Shown: one piece after another, positions 59,155 through 64,000 of the stretch
Layout of the letters: each line of letters opens with the position of its first letter
Position numbering within the stretch: position 1 is the stretch's first letter
Source of the DNA: Diplosphaera chodatii
Lineage: Eukaryota; Chlorophyta; Trebouxiophyceae; Prasiolales; Stichococcaceae
NCBI GenBank assembly: GCA_032358165.1
Contig: JAALGY010000033.1
Span: 682,001 to 746,000, forward strand
Reading direction: 5' to 3'
DNA length: 64,000 nt
Notes under the pieces: generated by a model
What the model saw: the letters and a program-made list of their open reading frames with translations, nothing else
Told to the model about the DNA's origin: nothing
Databases searched by the model: none
Made by a program: the position numbers and the translations under genes

Positions 59155-62100
59155 GGCGTGAGCGGCCCCCAGCTGATGGCGGGCAGCCTGCCGTCACCGC
59201 GGACGCTGCGCACCGGCGTCACAGCGCACACCGGCAAGGTGAACCGGCTCGCCACCTGCTCAATGACACGATGACAATCCCCCTGACAGCCACTGAAGCA
59301 TTGTGTCAGAGGACACTGTGCTAGCTACCAGCAGACAGCCGACAGCAGTGAGGTGTGTCAGCAGGAGAAGCGGCGAAGACGCAGCGGCGGCGCGGAGCCA
59401 GTAGCGGGTGCCAAGAACATGTTCCTGGTGCGGACGCGTGCTTGCTGCAACGCCTGCTCTCCCATCTGTCATGCGCGCCTGAGACCTGCCGAAGCGTCCA
59501 TGCTTCTTACGCGAAGATTGGGCAATGTGACCATGATACCCACCGTGTGTGCAGGCAAACATCAGCCACGAGATTCGCACGCCGCTCAACGGCATGCTGG
59601 CGGTGGCACAGCTGCTGCTGTCCACCTCACTGACGCCAGAGCAGAGGCACGTGGCTCGAGTTCCTACTTGATTACACCTGCTGCGCAGGCCTGCTGAGCA
59701 GGACACACGCCTCACATCATGCGGGCGTCAGCTCACACTTGCAACAAGCGGCGAGCAGCGGCTTCGCGCGTGCAGGGAGCTGGCGGACATGCTAATGGAC
59801 AGCGGGCACACGCTGCTGACGATCCTGGGCGACATCCTGGACTTCTCCAAGATCGACGCGCACGCGATGACGCTGCAGGCGCAGCCCGTGGACCTGCGCT
59901 CGCCGATGGAGGCCAGCCTGCAGATGGTGCGCTGCAGTCCGGGCACGTGGTGGAAGCGGCAGCATCCCTTGGAGCCAGGCGCATGTCAGGGTCACGCACC
60001 AATGTGCAGCAGATATCGGTTCGACAAGGGGTTGTCGGACCGCACAGTGCCCGAGTTCGGGGCGGACCCGTGTTTCGCCCCAAACCTGTGTCCATCGCGC
60101 GTCCTCCGCGTCTGCGCAGGTGGCGGCGGATGCGGAGCGCAAGGGGCTGCAGCTGGCGTACAGCCTGCACCCGGACCTGGCCGCCCGCACCTTCCTGGGC
60201 GACCCGCTGCGGATACGGCAGGTGCTGGCGAATCTGCTGGCGAATGCGGTCAAGTTCACAGAGGAGGGCGAGGTGGTCATGACCGCCACAGCAGAGCCAG
60301 CACAGCAGCAGGTAAACACCTTGCGTGCATGGACTGCAGGCGACCATGTTCAAGCAGAGCCTGTGGCTGCTATGACTGACTTTCGCACTGTCTCACCACT
60401 CACCGCCAGTATTTCATTGCAGGCGGATGGGCAGCAGTGCATCCACATTGCGGTGCGTGACACGGGGATTGGCATCGATGCGGGCGCCATGTCGAAGCTG
60501 TTCCAGAGCTTCCAGCAGGCGCACGAGTCCATGAGCCGCAAGTACGGCGGCACAGGTGCGAAACAAAAGCATCATGCTGCGCATCCAACATCCCTTGTAT
60601 GCCCTCTCTGACATGTGACATGCTGTTTGATTGTGATGCTGACCTGAGCGCAGCAAGCTTGGCAAGTGCATAGCGCTGCTGTGGGTCGCTAGTAACTGCT
60701 ACCCTCTGACCAGAAGCTGACTGCCAGCCTCCGACCATGTGCAGGGCTGGGCCTGGCCATTTCGCGGCAGCTGGCGCAGCTGATGGGCGGCACGGTGTGG
60801 GCGGAGTCGTCGGCGGGCGTCGGGTCCACCTTCCACTTCACCATGCTGCTGGCGCCAGCGTCAGCGGCTGAGCACAAGGACCCTCACGTGGCTGGGGACC
60901 CCGATACCTGCAACCTGCGCAGCTCGACGGGCAGCAATGGCAACGCCACCACCAACGGCGCAACCGTCGGCCAGGTCAGCAGGGGTGTGGGCGGCCAGAT
61001 GTCTGCGCAGGTGGAGGCAGTCGCTCTTGCTGTGGTCACACCTCCAGTCGCGCGCGCTGCCCACCCGCATTTCAGCAACAGCAGCGACACCAGCAGCTCT
61101 GGGCGGGAGGGCAGCCGTGCCGCCGGCAGCGACACCCTGCGCAACGGCAGCAGCAGCAGCAGCCTGCACATGAGCGGCATTGGCAACGGCGGCAGCAGCG
61201 CCGCCGCGCTCTCCAGCGCCCCGTCCGCCAGCAGCAGCGCCAGCTACTGCGGCAGCAGCAGCGGAGACGAGCCCGGCAGGAGCCTCGTGTCCGCGTTCAA
61301 CCAGCTTGGGTGGGCGTCGCATTCACTTGCCCAGTGTGCGTGGCCAGCACTTCTGTGACCTCATGCCAGCACCCAGTTGAATGAGCATGGTGCTTTATTG
61401 GGTACTGATGCAATGCCAACCCATGCAGGCTGGCGACCAGCAAGTTGCCTGTGCAAGAGCAAATGGTGCGCGCCACCAGCTCACCCGCAGAGGCGGCAAG
61501 CGGGCCAGCTGAGAGCGAGACGCTGCGGCACTGCGAGGAGACCCTCAGGAACAGGACCGTGGTCATCGATGTCGCCCACGCTGCGACGGCGTTGCAGGTG
61601 CGCGCAGCCTTATCTGGGGCCCCAGCATTTGCTCGTGTGCTGGACCTTGGTGCCTGCTGTGCCACCCTGTTTTGTGCTGAGCGAGTCAACAGCAGTGTGA
61701 TACAAAGTTGCACTGCCCCCTGCGGCGCAGGTGTACGAGAGCTGCATGGCGCTGGGCATGCTGCCGACGATGCAGACGTGCACGCCACGCAATGCCTCCT
61801 GCGAGTTTGCCATCGTGGGCGACGCCCCAACTGCCGTGGCTGCCATCAGGTTGGCTGCCAACCCTGACGCCCTAAGCCCGTCCAAGACACTTCCTCTGGC
61901 TTGCGTGGGGTTGTGTCTGGGCTTTCGCATCATAGAGCCTGAATGCAGCCAGCTGTGGGTTGGAGGCATCCTTCGGCACCTGTCAGCTCGACTGACTTGC
62001 CTTGGTCGGGTGTGCAGGGATGGGTGGAAGGGGCGCGCGATCGTGGCGCTGGGCTGCAAGCAGGGCACGCCGCTGTCGATGCACCCGCTGCTGTGCGCCG

Positions 62101-64000
62101 TCAGCCGCCCCGTGCGCCACGCCCGCCTGGCCGCCGCCCTGCTGCGGTGCGTGCTGTGGGTCGCACGCCCTCGGCGTGCTGCCTCACTGCATCTGGCGAG
62201 ATCATGGATTATGACTTCTGATGGATGGGGGTTACCCCGAGGGAAGGTACGCCACAGTGAGTCCCAGCTGGTCCCTCCTGTCGAGGCTCAGACGCCAAGA
62301 GTCGACCTCTGGTGCTGTGCAGGGCGCACATGCTGATGCGGCACACTGCGCGGTTGGCACCCCTGCAGCAGGGGCGCGGGCCGGTCGCCGCGCACGCCGC
62401 AGCCGCCGCTGACGGCGCACCACAGCTGCGCAGGTGGGACTGACCCGTGATGTTGACCGTGCTGTACTGCCAAGGCTCGCAGGCTCCTTACATCTGCGAT
62501 GTCATCCATGGCTGCCTATTTTCAGACTGATGGCGTTGTGATCAGCAGGTTCCGGACTGGAACTACTCCCAGTGAGCAGACCTCGGCATCTTCAGTATCG
62601 AGGCAGAGCGAGCTGCCGGAGCAGCCCATCTGGCGCCATGTCAGCCTGGACAACTCGCAGCTGGAGGTGCTGCTATGACAGACCCTGTCTAACGTGCTCA
62701 CTTGCACAGCAAGCAGTAGCATCGTCATCATCAGCAACAATGAGGTATAGCTTGCTTGCTGACCTTCCAGATCAAGATGTCATGAGCATGTGCCCGGTTG
62801 ACAGGCGCATGCTCGAGAGGCGCTGGCTCGCGTGGCTGGCAGCCGCACCAACCCAGGCAGCAGGCTCGCGCCGCCCGTGGCTGAGCCCACCATACTGGGC
62901 CTACAGAGCCACAACGCCTCGGAGGCCGGCCGCACACACTCTGAGCAGGTCGGTCTCAGGCAATCAGATGCTGCATTGCAGAGAGGGGCAGTGCCTCTGT
63001 TGCCACTTCCCGCCATCTGCTGCCTGCCTTTCGTTCGGTGTCCAGCTATTCTCGGAGGGAGCAAAAACCAAAGCAGATGCACCACACCTGACCTTTGCAG
63101 GTGCAGAAGCTGGCGGACAGGCGGCTGAGCATTGGCGGCTTGCGCGCGCCCACAGAGTCCAGTGACAGCCAGGAGAACAGCAGTGCCGCCGGCAGCGGCG
63201 TGGCACGAGTCACCAGCCGCCCCGACATAGGGCGTGCCAGCGCGCCACACAGCAGCTGGGCAGCCGGCCACCCCTTGCGGGCCAGCATTGGCAGGGTTGA
63301 GAATGGGCATACTGTGGCCGGCAATGGCAGCAACGGTGCAGTGTCAGCCACGGCGCCCAACCGCCGCGCCTCTGCGGATGTGGGGGCCGCGACCAATGGG
63401 TGGACCACCGCATCCGCGGCGCTGGGGCAGCAGGTGCGTGCTACGCCGCCTGTCTATTACAAAGGCATCGTTCCCGCAACCTTGCTGGCAGCCTGCCAGC
63501 ATCATGCTGCAGTGTTGTGCTGTATGTTGTAATCACACCTGGCTGAGAGAAGGAGGAGGCTGTCAGCAAAATTACACGAGCAGCAAGGAAATGAGGCAGT
63601 ACAGCAGTGGGGTCTCTTGTTACATTGCAGGCACAGCTGGAGGGCATGCAGCTCGCCACATCTGCGCCGCCAGGCTGTGCCGCCCCGCCCTTCCTGCAGC
63701 GCCACAAGCAGCGGCAAAGCCCAGCGGCGCCCCCTGACAAGGGCGGCAGCCCTGCTGCTGCGCTGCCGCCTCTGCGTATCCTGGTTGCAGAGGACAACCT
63801 GGTAGGCACACTGTGCACTTGCAGGTGGTTTCACAGCCTGCTCCTGTTGCTGCTGCGACTTGGATTTAGGTAAAGCAGTTTACCTTCGATGACATGGACA
63901 CCTCCTGCTGCCCGCAGGTCAACCAGAAAGTCATGCTGCGAGTGCTGCAGAAGCTGCAGAAGGATTGCGAGTTCCAGGTGCACCACGTTGTGATGTGCCT
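59155..64000 (+). CDS. hybrid histidine kinase (3' end outside window)
   Basis: Sensor kinase of two-component phosphorelay. The dimerisation/phosphorylation box crosses an intron: KNMFL then [16 protein letters not shown], with the phosphoaccepting His at 59567-59569. Then come the second helix [16 protein letters not shown] (~59820), the N box [17 protein letters not shown] (~60225), the G1 box VRDTGIGID (~60450), the F box [19 protein letters not shown] and the G2 box [17 protein letters not shown] (~60750). A Ser/Gly/Asn-rich linker (61060-61290) leads to a degenerate receiver-like part ([37 protein letters not shown]). The last exons start a true receiver, [12 protein letters not shown] then [15 protein letters not shown], with the acidic Glu-Asp pair; the phosphoacceptor Asp is off the window. 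Layout resembles plant AHK-type kinases. No sensor domain was found upstream, and the start is uncertain. Confidence 0.85.

Noticed and set aside
1..64000. tRNA, rRNA, CRISPR arrays, transposons or viral insertions
   Set aside because: None was recognised by eye on either strand; no terminal repeats, transposase, integrase, reverse transcriptase or capsid-like frames were seen.

Overview
The window is nuclear DNA of a green alga (Chlorophyta; a trebouxiophyte-like genome is the best guess). It is GC-rich. Most genes are split by introns of roughly 100-400 bases with GT donors and CTGCAG/TGCAG acceptors, and TGTAA-type poly(A) signals follow some genes. The gene set fits a photosynthetic eukaryote: a plastid-targeted PAP/fibrillin-like protein, a plant-type TIGR01589 domain protein, a land-plant-like calmodulin-dependent NAD kinase (NADKc) relative, a hybrid histidine kinase and microsomal P450s. 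All exon models here were made by eye, so gene spans are firmer than individual splice sites.

Layout. 1-1444 (-): 5' half of a GH51 alpha-L-arabinofuranosidase running off the left edge. 1793-3169 (+): intronless NADP-isocitrate dehydrogenase. 3790-4401 (+): intronless YccF-domain membrane protein. 4947-7125 (-): secreted Gly/Leu-rich protein of unknown role. 7651-11298 (-): MINDY-type deubiquitinase with a CaaX-like C terminus, divergent from 40S ribosomal protein uS19/RPS15 (11731-12183, +). 12882-17538 (+): NADKc-like kinase with a zeta-toxin-fold P-loop domain. 18127-19438 (+): small TIGR01589 protein. 20492-32134 (-): a very long run of exons best read as one endocytic scaffold gene, with EH, EH, coiled coil, long disordered repeat region, third EH-like domain, UBA and AIDA-type C2. 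32621-33734 (-): plastid PAP/fibrillin-like protein. 34163-34354 (+): possible one-TM miniprotein. About 34692-40125 (+): large helical protein of unknown function. 40734-58297: four cytochrome P450 genes, the first on + and the other three head-to-tail on -. 59155-64000 (+): hybrid histidine kinase leaving the window inside its receiver domain.

The genes do not form one pathway. Two functional groupings stand out: the P450 array, a local expansion of related monooxygenases, and the signalling genes (NADKc-like, histidine kinase). The most unusual single object is the EH-EH-...-EH-UBA-C2 protein, whose domain combination I do not know from described families. No RNA genes, CRISPR arrays or mobile elements could be supported.
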